Assembly: GCF_047948215.1 (NCBI RefSeq)
Contig: NC_134455.1
Location: 320,346,147 to 320,410,146 of the forward strand
Length of the DNA stretch: 64,000 nucleotides
Reading direction: 5' to 3'
Origin: Lycorma delicatula
Lineage: Eukaryota; Arthropoda; Insecta; Hemiptera; Fulgoridae
Shown: positions 1 to 12,400 of the stretch, one piece after another
Layout of the letters: each line of letters opens with the position of its first letter
Position numbering within the stretch: position 1 is the first letter of the stretch
The notes under the pieces: model-generated
What the model was told of the DNA's origin: nothing
Database searches by the model: none
The model's input: the letters and a program-made list of their open reading frames with translations, nothing else
Program-made: the position numbers and the translations under genes

Positions 1-150
1 ATTTTTCTAAGTAAATTACTGCGTTATTTTATAAAAAATTAAATCAATACTTTCTAACTAGATATACATTGTTTACCATACTCGTCCAGTGCCGTACTAA
101 TCAACTGATTTCTGTATATTTTACTAATTTGATGGTATAACATTCAATCA

Positions 151-214
151 TATTTTAATGAATAGTGAATAGTGATTTTTATTTTTAAAAATCTATTCAC
201 TATTCATTAAAATA
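151..214. repeat. Hairpin-forming inverted repeat
   Basis: The left arm (151-181) reads TATTTTAATGAATAGTG and on, and the right arm (186-214) is its reverse complement apart from a 2-nt insertion. The arms are about 30 nt with a loop of a few bases. No coding sequence is present. It may be the remnant of a small MITE, or it may simply be a cruciform-prone AT-rich palindrome. Confidence 0.75.
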
Positions 215-439
215 AAAAATAAAATAAAAAAATTTCTACAAAATTAGTTTGTAGAAGAGTCTGTGAACCCAGCTCTGTTAAAACATAGAAAAGAACTTCA
301 ACTAAACATACAACATACGAGGTCTGTAAATAAAGTAATGAGACTAATTAATTTTTTTGGCAGCCAAAGTGGCAACACTGTAAAGTTACTAGTAAACACA
401 TGGTTATATGAACAGCTGATTTATATTAGGTATAGATGT

Positions 440-1465
440 TTTCAGTCTATTGTTGCCACGTGAGACGTAAAGAGAATGAGAATGACTCAGTGAGAATGCT
501 ACTGAAACTTTTTCAAAATTGAAAAGAGCATATAGAGATGATACTCTGATACGAGTCCAAGTTTTCAAATGGTTTAAAGGATTTTCAGATGGCCGGTAAT
601 CAGTTGCGGACAATCCACACTCGGGAAGACCATTAACGTCAAAAAGTGACGACAATGTTAAGCGAATTAGACTTGATATGGTATGACTGACGCGATTATC
701 TGTCAGAATTATTACAGAATTTGAACCATACCACAGTCCATCAAATTTTAACAAACGAATTGGACATGAAAAACGTTTGTGCAAAATTGGTCCCAAAATA
801 TCTTACTGTTGAACAGAAAAACAACAGGGTGAAAGTGTGCCATTATCTTCTAGTGCAAATTGAAAATGACCCTGATTTTCTAAAAAATATTATTACAGGT
901 TATGAATCTTGGATATTTGAGTACGACCCACAAACAAAATGCCAAAGCAAGGAATGCTACACTTCAAACTCACCATGTCCCAAAAAAGCAAAGATGAGCA
1001 AATCAAAAATCAAAACCATACTAATTTGTTTCTTCGATAGTAACGGCATTATCCATAAGGAGTTTTTGCCTACAAGACACTGTAAATTAATATGTTTACC
1101 GAGAAATTCTTGAAAGACTGCAAAAAAGGACTGCCCGTGTGAGACCAGTCATCAAAGACAACTGGATGCTGCTTCATGACAATGCAACTTGTCATACTGT
1201 ACTTTCAATTAATGATTCTTTGTTAAAGACAAACATTCATGTAGTTCCTAAACCACCTTATTCACCTGACTGCAACTTTTTTCTGTTCCCAACTTTTAAA
1301 AAATGTAACCAACCATCTGAAGGATATTCCAACAGTGCTATGAAAAGTGGGAAAATTGTTTGAAGTGTTGCATGGCTTACTAAGGGAACTATTTCAAAGG
1401 TGATAAGAGTGCATGCGTAATTGGATTGTAAATAAAAAGTTTTTTCTGAACTACTTTCATTACTT
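440..1465 (+). mobile_element. Decayed mariner-type (DD34D) transposon, transposase pseudogene
   Basis: Fragments in several frames reconstruct most of a mariner transposase of the type often annotated 'SETMAR-like' in insects. In order they are: an N-terminal helix-turn-helix part near 500-600 (AYRDDT, FKWFKGFSDGR), PHSGRPLTSKSDDNVKRIR near 620-670, HTTVHQILTNELDM (from 727), ENDPDFLKNIITG (862-900), KDNWMLLHDNATCHT (1153-1197) and PPYSPD near 1255-1270. Frameshifts and stops break the frame, for example before 721 and after 1110. Catalytic residues are damaged. The first Asp, in the expected TGDESW, is Tyr (TAT at 901-903). The second, in LLHDNA, is kept (1178-1180). The third lies in a segment three residues short that reads CNFFLF instead of CDFFLF. 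Element ends were not resolved. It lies in an ORP intron, antisense to the gene, and its right end is within about 80 bp of an ORP splice donor. Confidence 0.85.
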
Positions 1466-1526
1466 TACTCACACACATCGTACACATTATCACAAATATT
1501 TTCTATAGTAAATAAAACACACTTAC

Positions 1527-1728
1527 TGCGATGCACTGAAGAACCAGATGGTAAAACACTTGCACCAGTTGTAACAGGTGTATTTTCATCTCCAGCATGA
1601 GAATGGTGAGAGTGCGGTCGAAGCAAACTATTATTGTCTCTAGTACCATAAGTTAAAACATGTTGACGATATAATCTTTGTTGTTTTAATTGTTCAACCC
1701 ATTGCTGAAAGACTTCATCCTGCTTTGC
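1527..1728 (-). CDS. OSBPL3/6/7-like: ORP3/6/7-like protein, coding exon 5 (end of PH domain and linker)
   Basis: This 202-bp exon is read on the minus strand between an acceptor (TTCTTACAG, cut after 1729) and a strong donor (GTAAGTGT, starting at 1526). It begins in phase 0 directly after the Lys that ends the 4674-4841 exon, and ends with one base of a split codon. It gives residues 176-242 of the reconstructed protein. The first part (AKQDEVFQQWVEQLKQQRLY, then RQH) matches the last helix of the PH domain of vertebrate ORP3, ORP6 and ORP7, including the acidic-aromatic DEVFQQW turn. The rest is a low-complexity His/Ser/Thr linker (HSHHSHAG), typical of the region between the PH domain and the FFAT/ORD part. 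Downstream exons must be left of position 1. Confidence 0.92.
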
Positions 1729-3420
1729 CTGTAAGAATAATTGTAAGTATCTATGTTAATAATACATAACAAAAAAGTATGTACACCTCTGACAACAAAA
1801 ACAAAATTCATAACAGTAGAAAGCGTAATACTTTTAAGGCTTGCTACCTGTGCAAATGGCCCTGAAACCTTAAAATTTTTCAGATATAAAAAAAGATATA
1901 GGTAAATTTAAGTTTCTTTTAATAGGAATTAACTATTTATGCACAAACTGAAATAAATAGGAATAGGAATTAACTGTACTACAACACAAAAACAGAATTT
2001 TAACATAAGTAAGCACATTTTAACAACTATATACATTATTAAATAATGAGAATGTTATCAGAAGTGAAGGAAACCTCATATTTAATGTTCTGAAATAATT
2101 AATATCATCCACTTTAGTTAAGAAACAATATTTATAATGATGAAATACAATAAAATGCGTTTAACATTAATACTCTAGTGATTTCTGAAACTTATTTATC
2201 ACTGATAAAAATCAAAGGAAAATAACTAATTACAGCAAAACAAAATTGACAATGATTCATAAAAGATAAATAACAAGAATACAAGACATTTTAAGGTAGA
2301 ATTCAGATATCCCATAAAATATTTGCTTTGTCATTTATGTTTTCTTCTTATTCAAACTTGGCTTTTGTAATTTACAAATGACACATATTAGCTCCTCTAG
2401 TAGATGATGATATATTAACCTTTCAACTGAATAACTAAACAAATGCAAATGGATAATAATTAATAGTAAAATCCTTGCAAGGTATTAAGCCAATTTTAAG
2501 CTTGCTAAAAAACTACTGTTCAAATTTAAAGTGAATAATTTAAATATGAATACATAGTACATAGTAAACAGGATGTTATCAAGTGAAGATGAGAGATGTT
2601 GCTTTGTTGCCTTGTCACATGACACCTTCCAAAAGCACAAAACATTCTTGGCTACCAATATTATTCTATAGATAAATGTTTCAGAGAAGAAAACAACCTT
2701 CAAAAAGAAAACAGAAAATAAAAATCTTCAGTAGGGCATTTTTAAACTAATAGCAATATATATCCCGTCTATGCAATATTATATCTACCAGGAATCTGGC
2801 ATATAATTTCACAAACTCAAATCTATTCTCACTGTTCTCTTTAAGAAAATATAACAAATTATGTAAATTATTCAATTATAAATGTTACTTTACCGTCGAA
2901 CCCATTATTAATGTTCAGATCCACTTTTGTCAGCATTTTAGCTGTTATATAACTAAATTATAAGTTATATAATTCATGTTTCTATATTATATTAGATATC
3001 TGTAATGTATTATATTAGATATCTGACAGATTTACCAAACAATCATGTTCAATAAATTTTCATAAAAATAAATGTAAATTAATAAAGTAAGTCATAAATA
3101 AGTAAGTAAGTTAATTTATGTAAAATACGGCAGTTTTTCCAATTATTAGCACTTCCTACTGTATCACTTTTTATCAGAAAATAATCCAGTACGTTTAAGA
3201 AAAAAAATGTGAATATTAAATTTTTTTTAAAATAACACTAGTAAGTATGCTCAGTCATGCTCATGTGTAACCAACCATAAGAAATAGCTCCCCATTCATT
3301 TTATGGTTGGTAAATTAAGCAGGTTTCTGAGTAAGTGTAAACAAAGCAATTTGCTCCTATCTATCTCCAAATTAACCATCTAAATTCAAATTACAACATA
3401 TCTTGGCCTAGTCTATAAAG
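1729..3420. other. Intron 4 of the ORP gene, left part
   Basis: AT-rich intronic sequence of the minus-strand ORP gene with no supported coding sequence. Short open frames here (for example 2485-2703 on the minus strand) have no recognisable similarity and start at non-ATG or isolated codons. Confidence 0.6.
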
Positions 3421-3458
3421 TCACACACACACACGCGCGCGCGCGCGCGCGCGCGCGA
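3421..3458. repeat. (CA)n-(CG)n compound microsatellite
   Basis: A run of ACACACAC changes into about 11 CG dinucleotides (CGCGCGCG) with no interruption. A pure alternating purine-pyrimidine tract of this kind can adopt Z-DNA. It stands out because the surrounding intron is strongly AT-rich and CpG-poor. Confidence 0.95.
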
Positions 3459-3530
3459 CACCTGCTGATGCCAAACAAGTAAACCTGCATTAGATCCTTA
3501 ACTCAAATCAAAATTTTCAATTTAATTATA

Positions 3531-4483
3531 CAGGTGAGCAACATAAAACTTAACCCTTAATGAAACCATGGCCCAACACTATTTATGAAAGACGCTCACA
3601 CAAAGAGGGTGACTAGTGGATGTATATCTTAATACTGATTATTGCTGCCATTTTTCAGGTGGTTACATGTCAGTGCAGTATACGTTTTGTTACAGTGCAG
3701 TTGTGTTTGTGTAAAATGCCTTATTCGACTCAGGAAAGGATGGCTATAGTTGAGGCCTATATTTGTTCTGGATTCTTTGAAGAATCACATCAAGTATTCA
3801 AAGAAAAATTTTTGAATGTCTTTATCCCAGCAAAGAATAGCATATACCATTTAGTTAAAAAATGGCATACAACAGGTTTGATTTCAAATGCAAAACGAAA
3901 TAGGCAACCTTCCGTTAGCACTCCACAGGCCAGTGCTGAAAGGAGAATTTCTGCCAGTCCAGAAGATGCCATTTTCAAAGAATTCTATGTACAATTAACT
4001 GATAATGAAAAATAATAGCTTCTTCCAACAAGACGGAGCAATGTATCACACATCAAACATTTCACTGAATCGCATTCATGCAGCTTTCACAAATGAACAG
4101 CAGGTGGCCTCCACATCCCCCAGAGTTGTCTACTTGCGATTTTTTCCTTCAAGGCTACTAAGAGGAGAGAGTTTATGCATCTAATTCCCACAATATTGAT
4201 GAACTGAAAGTGAACATTCAACTAGAAATCAACGCAATTGACAACAATGTTGTGTCAGATGACTCTCAAATAATCAGTCAAGCACAAAAGTGCATCGATG
4301 CCCAGGGTGGTCTCATTTTGAGCATATTTTATAACAATAAGGTAAATAAATGCAACATTTAAATTACATTTTATGTTTTTCTTATTTAATTTATCCATAT
4401 CATTCATAAAATCTCATTCCAACATAACCTACTGATTTTGCAGCGGTTACTGTTATGGGTTCGGTTTTATGTTGCTCACCCTG
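3531..4483 (+). mobile_element. DUF4817/DDE transposon, internally deleted copy with TIRs
   Basis: The element begins CAGGTGAGCAACATAAAAC and ends with the inverse (reverse complement CAGGGTGAGCAACATAAAAC). TA dinucleotides flank both sides (3529-3530 and 4484-4485), as expected for Tc1/mariner-like insertion. Inside, 3716-3960 encodes a DUF4817-type helix-turn-helix domain (MPYSTQERMAIVEAYICSG, NSIYHLVKKWHTTGLIS). It then jumps to the end of a DDE domain: FFQQDGAMYHTSN near 4022-4060, and PPELSTCDFFL followed by ERVYASNSHNIDELK near 4110-4220. The central catalytic region is missing, with frame breaks, so this is a non-autonomous relic of about 950 bp. The family is common in arthropod genomes. 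It lies in an ORP intron antisense to the gene. Confidence 0.85.
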
Positions 4484-4673
4484 TATTATACCCTAATTTT
4501 GATAAGATCCTAATTACATGTATAAGCAAACTTGTTTACCAGTAGACAATGACAGGTTAATGATGTTAATCGTTAAAACATGATGTAATAACAAACATTT
4601 ACTTGCAATTATTCCAAATACTTTTTAATCCATAAAATTAATTAATCAAAACAAATGAAATAGAAAACTATAC

Positions 4674-4841
4674 CTTTAAATGATATATAAATTCTTCTGC
4701 ATCAATATCTAACCTTCGTCTTTTTGTTTTCGTTGAAATGACAGAGAGACCTATATCAACAGAACCATGTATTTTACCACGTGCTACATCTCCTGGACTC
4801 TTTCCATAAACAAGGATACCTTTATCCACTAAGAAATACCT
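4674..4841 (-). CDS. OSBPL3/6/7-like: ORP3/6/7-like protein, coding exon 4 (core of PH domain)
   Basis: A 168-bp exon, exactly 56 codons, phase 0 at both ends. The acceptor is TTTTTCCTTGCAG (cut after 4842) and the donor is GTATAG (starting at 4673). It encodes residues 120-175, beginning RYFLVDKGILVYGKSPGDVA and ending DAEEFIYHLK. This is the core of a pleckstrin-homology domain. The strings KIHGSVDIGLSV and EEFIYHLK are hallmarks of the ORP3/ORP6/ORP7 subgroup, where the PH domain binds phosphoinositides and helps place the protein at ER-plasma membrane contacts. Arg and Lys clusters (KTKRRRLDID) are present. The match is strong and spans the whole exon. Confidence 0.96.
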
Positions 4842-7800
4842 CTGCAAGGAAAAATATTTATTAAATGGACTGACCATTCATCATATAAAAATAAATAACC
4901 AACACTAAAGTAAAGATTGTGCAAATATAACATAAATTATTAATACAACAAAACTTTAAACGATAAAGCATTCACATTCTAGAAGAAATCATAGAAAAAA
5001 ATTACAGCCTGATCAAGAAAGCAGAAAACTGTCAACTTTGTTTTTTTTGTTCAGAAAAAAAACATTTTACTTGCCAGTGTCCGTGTCATTTTTCCTTTGT
5101 CCAAATCCCACGTTAAATTAATATAGTTCCACACGTGCCAAAAACATAATAAGTAAAATTAACACAACTTCATTTTTCCATTTAGGATGATGTACAAAGT
5201 GTAATTATAAAACAGTGCAGAAATACAAGTAAAGATGAACTTTCAGAGATGGGAAATTAGGAAACCAGCAAGGGTAGAATGTAAATCAAGAAATAAGAGA
5301 GAAGATGACTGTTTGTTAAAAATTTGTTTTAGTTTGTTAATAGTAGACTAAACATGGTTAAGATGGTTTGAGTACCTATAATGTATGAAAAGCAAAAATA
5401 CAGAGTAAAGCGTGGGAGCAGGAGGGAACTGGAGTTAAAACAAAACAGTAACACAAAAAATATCTATGGATTCAGTCAAGCAGAAACTGAGTAGATAATC
5501 TTGAAGGAATGTTTGAGGAAAAGTAGTGGATTCTTCATAGAAATATTTGATTTAGGGGAATTTAGTCCTACTTTTTTCCTAATTTCATATCTTCAAAATT
5601 TCATCTTCACTAATAATTATGCACAGTTTTATATCCAATCCAGATATCCTGGAACAAGAACACAAATAGACGATAGTAATAAAATTTTTAGTTTCGTTTT
5701 CCAGTTGTGATATCCCTGTTAAACAAATGACTCCCAAAATCTAATTGTATCTCAACTCACAGTAAAATAAAATACTTCAAAAATAAATAAAATCAACTGA
5801 TTGGTTTTCAAGACATAATTTTTGCATCCAGTATAATAAGTATGCTCCCAACATATCTATAATTTATGCTTGGCATCAGAGTTTCTGGTACCAACACCCA
5901 AAATATGTTCTGTTAAACAAAACACATCAAAAAGTGACCTGCATGACTCTCATACAGCTGTGATACAGATTAGAGAGAAGCTTTAAGTATGCTCTCACAA
6001 ATCAATGTGACATTGTTCTCATGAAACAGGTATTCCACAAACGAGTATTTAGCATGTTATACATAAAATTTAAACTTGAAACCATACATACAAACCATTG
6101 TGCAAAGAACTACTGATGCAGATAAGTTGGCTAATGAAATAAAATTCTAGAAATGTTAAATTGGAACTCTACACTAATATGGTAACCCATATGTAAATAT
6201 CCTTTGAGCTTGGCAAGAAATCATCTTCACAAGGGATGTCTGCCATATCACCAATGTCAAACCAAACTCAAGTAACTATATTTATGAAAAACTTGGCATG
6301 TTTTACTACTACATAATGAACCTAATCTGATTCTTAAGTATTCTAAACAAACTTCTACAAGCCTACAAAGTACTTTTCAAATCACCCTATATCATGTACA
6401 GTTAACTGAAATAGCTTAAAATACAGTAAAATTTCATAATATCTAGTGAAATACAGTAACTGAATAAGGCTTGAAATACAAATATCACTTAAAAATTGAA
6501 TTTTAAAGGGGAAGAAATTAAAAATTAATTAAAAGATAAATGCAGTTAGACTATATTTTTTTTTCTTACTCTGATGACAACTGAACAGACTGACAGTTTC
6601 TTCATACAGGTACATGACTGCATACAGATATATTCTCTAATTGTAGGTACAGATCAGTCATGTAGTATTACAAAGAAAAGCGTCAGGCCATGATAAAAAA
6701 ATAATTTTTGAAAAGTAATTATCAGGAATTCTTTTTTACAAAAAACTTATTTAATTTTATAAGACAACAAACAAAAAGAAATTAAACAATTAGCAATTTC
6801 ATTTATAATGAAACACAAGTCTCCAACCAGTTTATTTACACTGCCCAATAAAATAAAATAAAACCTGTGTTATCAGTTAAGAATATCAGAGATATCTGAT
6901 GCATTTTTTCTACTGTTATTTATTTCTCAATCACATTATTCTAAAGCAGCCTTACAACTCCTGTTCTTAAGACACACTTTTTTTACTTCTTTCCTTGTAC
7001 TTAGCCTATAACAAATCAGGTCAACATAAATTTGCTAATCATCAACACCCTATCAAGTAAAAAAAAACAAAATTTTTGGTTTTAACCTACTTTTTACCAC
7101 TTGCCTAGTTTTAATTTTTTTACTACTTCAGCTACTAGCTAATTCTTAAAATAAAGTTTACTGAAGTTTAAATTATGTTTGCTATTTTTAATGATTTTTT
7201 TTACATGATTTTAAAACAACATGAAGTTTTTAATTCGACCCATATGTTCTTTTATTTGAATTCAAGTTCAAACATTATTTTCAGAAATGAACCAAAGCGC
7301 TTGCAACGAACAAAATAATAAATCTACTTGTTTTAGCTGAAAAAAAAGAGTAGATTCTCAATTTGACCTCTGCATGTATTAGTTGGATGCTGTGTGTGTG
7401 TAACTTAACATTAAAAATTCTGTGCTCTAAACTTTAGAAAATATCAACCACGCCTCACAAAAATTAATTTAGTGGTCAAATAAGGAGAATAATGAGTGAA
7501 TATCACAGTAACATTCATGCGACTAACGAGGACATTCTCATCTATTTGCATTTTTAAAAGGAACATGATGGAACTGCGGACGTTACATAATAAAAATACA
7601 ATCAAACATTATTTCACTTGAAGTATAAATATTCATGTGTAATCTATATAATATGTAACAGGTCTGTAGCACCTATCATTTCTAAGCTAGCACAACCCTT
7701 CAGAACAAACCTTTTTAACAACCCTAATAATTCTAAATCTAACAAAGTCTAATTAATAAATGTATAAGATTTATTTAAATAATTATAAGTAAAAGAAGTA

Positions 7801-9280
7801 AAAGATTAGACCAAGTAGTAATAAAAGATATACCAATGAAAAAAGGTACTCAAAATTACCACTAAACATGAAAACTGTTTTATTTTTATGAGATTTAAAT
7901 GAACACTCACATTAAAGATTGAGCAAAACCTCTCCCGACAATTTTTTTTTGTCAAATCATTATTATTACTTTATTTCTAATTTATGTTTTTGTAGAAATT
8001 CAAAATGAAAAAAAAAATTATGCATATAAAAACTATTATCCATTCAGAAATATAAGGTAATTTAAAATGATTTACCTAATTCCAAATATCTATATATTAG
8101 AAGTCCTAAAAACAGTAACATTTAATAAAAGATTGACTATTAACTTTTGTATTTAACTTGTAAGTGACCTATTTGATTTCTTTAGTTAAATGAATAACAA
8201 AATGAAAGTCAAATTCCTGTCATATTTGTTCTAACAATTCTACTGAAACTAACAACATAGCAATAACCATTCAGACTGTAACCAATGGTAGCACAATCAC
8301 AGCTTAATGTCCAAAAAGAAGAAAAACGCATGGCATAATACGTAAAGGCCTAAGAGGCCAAGTCATGATATCTGCTGTGACTAACTCCAATAAAAGGATG
8401 CATTTTACTGAAGTAAGAATAAACATACACATGCCAATGAGGGGGTACCCATCTAGTAGCAAGATTTTTGTTTAATTCTGATAATACAAATCATATATCT
8501 ATCCAAATACAAATGATTGGTTGCTGTCTTTTCATGAAAAAGGAAGTCATTATACAAGTTTGGTGCATGTAGATTTTCCCATACAAAATCACTGTGACAC
8601 CTTCACCTTATCACTTAAATGAAACTTGTTTCATCACTAAATACAGTATAAAGAGTAAATCATTTCTTCTACAGTTTCATGAATTATAAAATAAAATACC
8701 AGTTTTAGTAACTTCTCCATTGGTCTTGTAGCTTGAAACAGCTTGAAACTTATATGGTTTCATTACCTAATAATGCCTCAAACAACAAACACATAATCTA
8801 CGGATTCTCAATACTGACTAGCTCAGCAAGCTGACTTATAGAGCTACACTGAAAACTGTTTTAGATTTCTCTTATCTTATGAAGCTGCTTGCAGCAATGA
8901 TGCATGCCCTCTGAATACCCCAATGAATTAACTCCGTATAAAATTCACCATTAATCACAATTAAAAAAAACCTGCTACACACAAAGAGCTTGGACTGCTT
9001 CCAGACATCACTTTCTCAGAAAAATTGTGAATATCAGAATTAGCGGAAACATCAAATGGTAACCCAGCAAAACTCAATAACCTCTTTCATTTGATGTATA
9101 TGTGGTTGATAAGTACAGAAGAGATTTATTAAAATCAGGTGAATCACTAAAATTTCCTTGTTGAATAATTTGTGATTTTATATCTGACTACTTTTAATTT
9201 TTTTAACTGAGGACCATTATTACTAGTGTTGTAAAATTTAAATATAATTAAATAGAAGTTAAAATAAGATTAAAAAATAC
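4842..9280. other. Intron 3 of the ORP gene
   Basis: This 4.4-kb intron is bounded by in-phase coding exons. I see no coding sequence, TIRs or recognisable transposon proteins. It is AT-rich with A/T homopolymer runs. The open frame at 5501-5710 has no recognisable similarity. Confidence 0.6.
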
Positions 9281-9423
9281 CTTATGCCATCCTTTTAATG
9301 GCCATTTTCTTTTTTTATGTAAGTACCCAGTCAGAACCTCTGGTTTCTTTTCAAACCTTTGACCATCTCTAAGGCCTTCCAGGATTTCCCACTCAGATCC
9401 ACGTCTGTTTACCCGTTTATTAA
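9281..9423 (-). CDS. OSBPL3/6/7-like: ORP3/6/7-like protein, coding exon 3 (start of PH domain)
   Basis: A 143-bp exon with acceptor TTTTTTCCAG (cut after 9424) and donor GTATTT (starting at 9280). It opens with the last two bases of a Val codon whose first base ends the 34380-34455 exon, and closes on a complete Lys codon. It therefore fits both neighbours in phase. It encodes residues 73-119. The first half (RRGSEWEILEGLRDGQ) matches the SWEILEGL-type stretch just before the PH domain in ORP3/6/7. The second half (GYLHKKRKWPLKGWHK) is the first strand of the PH domain, with the KRKWPLKGWHKR signature kept across the exon junction with the RYF of the next exon. Confidence 0.95.
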
Positions 9424-12400
9424 CTGGAAAAAACAACAGATAAACTAGGTCATAAAAAAAAAATTAAGACATATTTTTTTAAACATTTTTAAAATAACAA
9501 TGAAACAACAGTTCTTGGATATCAACAACCTACGATTTTAGTAGTATTATTTATCATACACGACATTAGTCGTCCTAAACAAAGTTCTGAGCTTTTTGTT
9601 TCTTAAATTAATAACTTCACCATCTATCTCATCAGAACTTTTATTTCACTCCCTCTTTCTAAATAATCAGTCTGACATGCTCTTTAAGATACATAAAATA
9701 AGATAGTAAGGAAAGTAAAAAAAGGTAAAGAGTAAAATATAAAAAAAGATAAAGAGTAAAAAGTAAAAAAAGATAAGCTAAATAAATTTTTAAGCCACTA
9801 ATTGGAACCCTTCTGACACTTTCACCTAGGAAATCAAAACCTGAATCACTGAACAGCCCCAAAGTAGTCACTATCCTACACCGTAAGAAAAACAAATATA
9901 GTAGCTGACTCAATTATCAACTACCTATCCAAGAATTCTGGATAAGAAAAAAGATGAAGAAAGATGAAAATAATCAACAAAGAAAGGGAGTGGCAGTCTT
10001 CTAGAAATTGAAGTACTTCACAATCTGCCTAAAATCTAAGCATGTTAACATTGCATGTGATATAGATAGATATAGCACTTGCAATTTTCAATATAGAAGT
10101 AGAATTGATGGCTAGTCAATAATATGTAAATACAAACAGTATGACTGGAAAAGGCTCTCCACATTGTTTAACTATGGCGATAGACAAGTTGATTTATAAA
10201 ACTTGGATTCAATATTTGCAATTTTTCCTGACTTCACAATCTTCAAATTCCAGGGTTCTTGTTTTGAGACATTGCAAATGTAATGAAAACATCAGTGTCA
10301 GCAGATCTTAACTTTGGTAATCTACAAGAATTAATTTACTAAGCACAGCTTCAGGAATTTGAAATGTTTTATTATTTATTTAAGTTACTACAAATACAGT
10401 ATCAGAGTTTAAACTAAATTCAAATTCTAAACCTTCCAAATGAAAAACTGAAACTCCTATCCTGCCAAGAAAGTTATTCTAGACCTTATACCCTTTAAAT
10501 TCAGGATGCTACTCCACTGAATGTGGCAAATTATCAAGTTGTTAAACTATGCTAATCTGCTATATTAGGGTGTAAGTATTTGCAGCTTCCCAACACCCAA
10601 TATAAATGCAGACATTAAATAATCTTCTATAAGTGTAATTTAAAGCACTTGGTAATTGTGTCTTTCTCAACTTAGCTTGGTTGTTTAACTTATAAAAATA
10701 TATCTAAACTAATTAAACAAAACTTGCAAGATTGTTTTACTTTTCCTGAGATTAAACACTGCACTATATCTTATTTCAAATTTTCTTGAACATTTCAATC
10801 TCTTTGTTGGTAAAATATTTTTTTCCATTTACTCTTAGGATGCATTTAAAGAATAAATTTCTAAAGGTAAATAAATAAGGTCTATATCTATAACAATTTT
10901 TAAATAAATAGTTTTTTTTAAATGTTTAGTTTTTAAACAATTATAAAAAAATAAAATATAAAATTAAGAGAGTACATCACGTAATATTATGTTGATCAGC
11001 TGATCATTCAGTTTAGCAAGTTTAAAAGAAAACACACTGAAAAAAACAATAATTTTTTTTGTTTTTATTTCACAGTTTATTTCCTTAGAATGTTTACTTT
11101 TGATGTAACTAACAAATAGCACTAATATTTTAATGAACCTACCACTACAGTAAAGACTTTTTCTAATATATTTTAAATAAACAAGTTTGACAATTTATAA
11201 AACTCTGCATCATATTTCTAAGGGAAAATTGCACATACTCCTACATAATGCTTTACAATCATTCAGTGAAATGTCACTGCCAAGAATACTGAGGAAATGA
11301 AAACTTTATGACCAAGTGAGTGTGTGTCATTTGTTAATTTGTGTGCTTATTTCTTTCTCCTATTAAATAAAGTTTAATGTGTTTTGGAATCAATAATCAA
11401 TGCGTAATAAGGTTTGACGTTCTCAGAATAATTGTTACTATTAATTTATTATGTTATGTGTAAATTTCTTTCTTTTAAATTCAGTTGTAGGTTAAGGAGA
11501 TTAAAAAATTGTGTTACATTATTGCATGCATTTTTCCAAGCATTTAATATAGAATGAAAAGCAAAAAAAAAATTATTTTATGATAATTAACATATAAGAA
11601 GATATAGAAAATGAGAGATCGCATTACTACCAACTTATTAATATTTTCACTAGATAACAAAAAAACTATTATGAATTACATATGTGTTTTTCCTAATCCA
11701 CAGTAAAATCATTATATAAAAAAAAAATTAAACAAAAATAGAATCAGACACAATCTGATTTTTACATTTTGTTTTTTAGGTGAAGCTTATTTTCTTGAAA
11801 AATGGAACAGGGTTTTTTATCTAAATCCATGACTCATTCTACAGTTAATATGTAGATGAAAAATCATAAAAGTTAATCCTTAATCTAATCTTCAGAATAC
11901 ACAACTTCAACAAGTACAATTAGATAATAACACACCAAATATTTTTTTTTCATATGTAAACAATAAAAAATACAATTAATCAACTGAAAAAAAAAATTTC
12001 TTTTAACTAATCATCATAAACAGTAATAAGTAGGACAGATTAAAATGTTTAAATGACGTAAAAAATATGATTAAAACGAAAAATACCTATTTATCTTTTA
12101 TACATTATAATATCAATAATAATAAAACAAATAAAAAAATATGAACAAGCTAAATTAAAAATGCTGCTAACATTATAAATCATTATTAAACAAAATAAAA
12201 AACAAATAGCAACAGCAGAATATTACAAAAAAGTATTTTATAGCCTAAAATTATTTCAACCATTATTCATTTAACTAAATCTATATTACAGTACTTAAAC
12301 AGCAGCAAAAATGTTATACAACTAATGGAATTAAAAATAGTTTCTTTAAGATATTATTTATTTTATTACAACAGCAATATATTATGTTTAGATTGCATAA

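Noticed and set aside
404..796. 130-codon minus-strand open frame
   Set aside because: It is the antisense shadow of the mariner transposase relic on the plus strand.
3421..3458. CRISPR-like or regulatory array
   Set aside because: It is a simple dinucleotide microsatellite without spacers.
9659..9913. Hydrophobic minus-strand open frame resembling a membrane protein
   Set aside because: The hydrophobic stretch is a purine-rich tandem repeat translated on the other strand.
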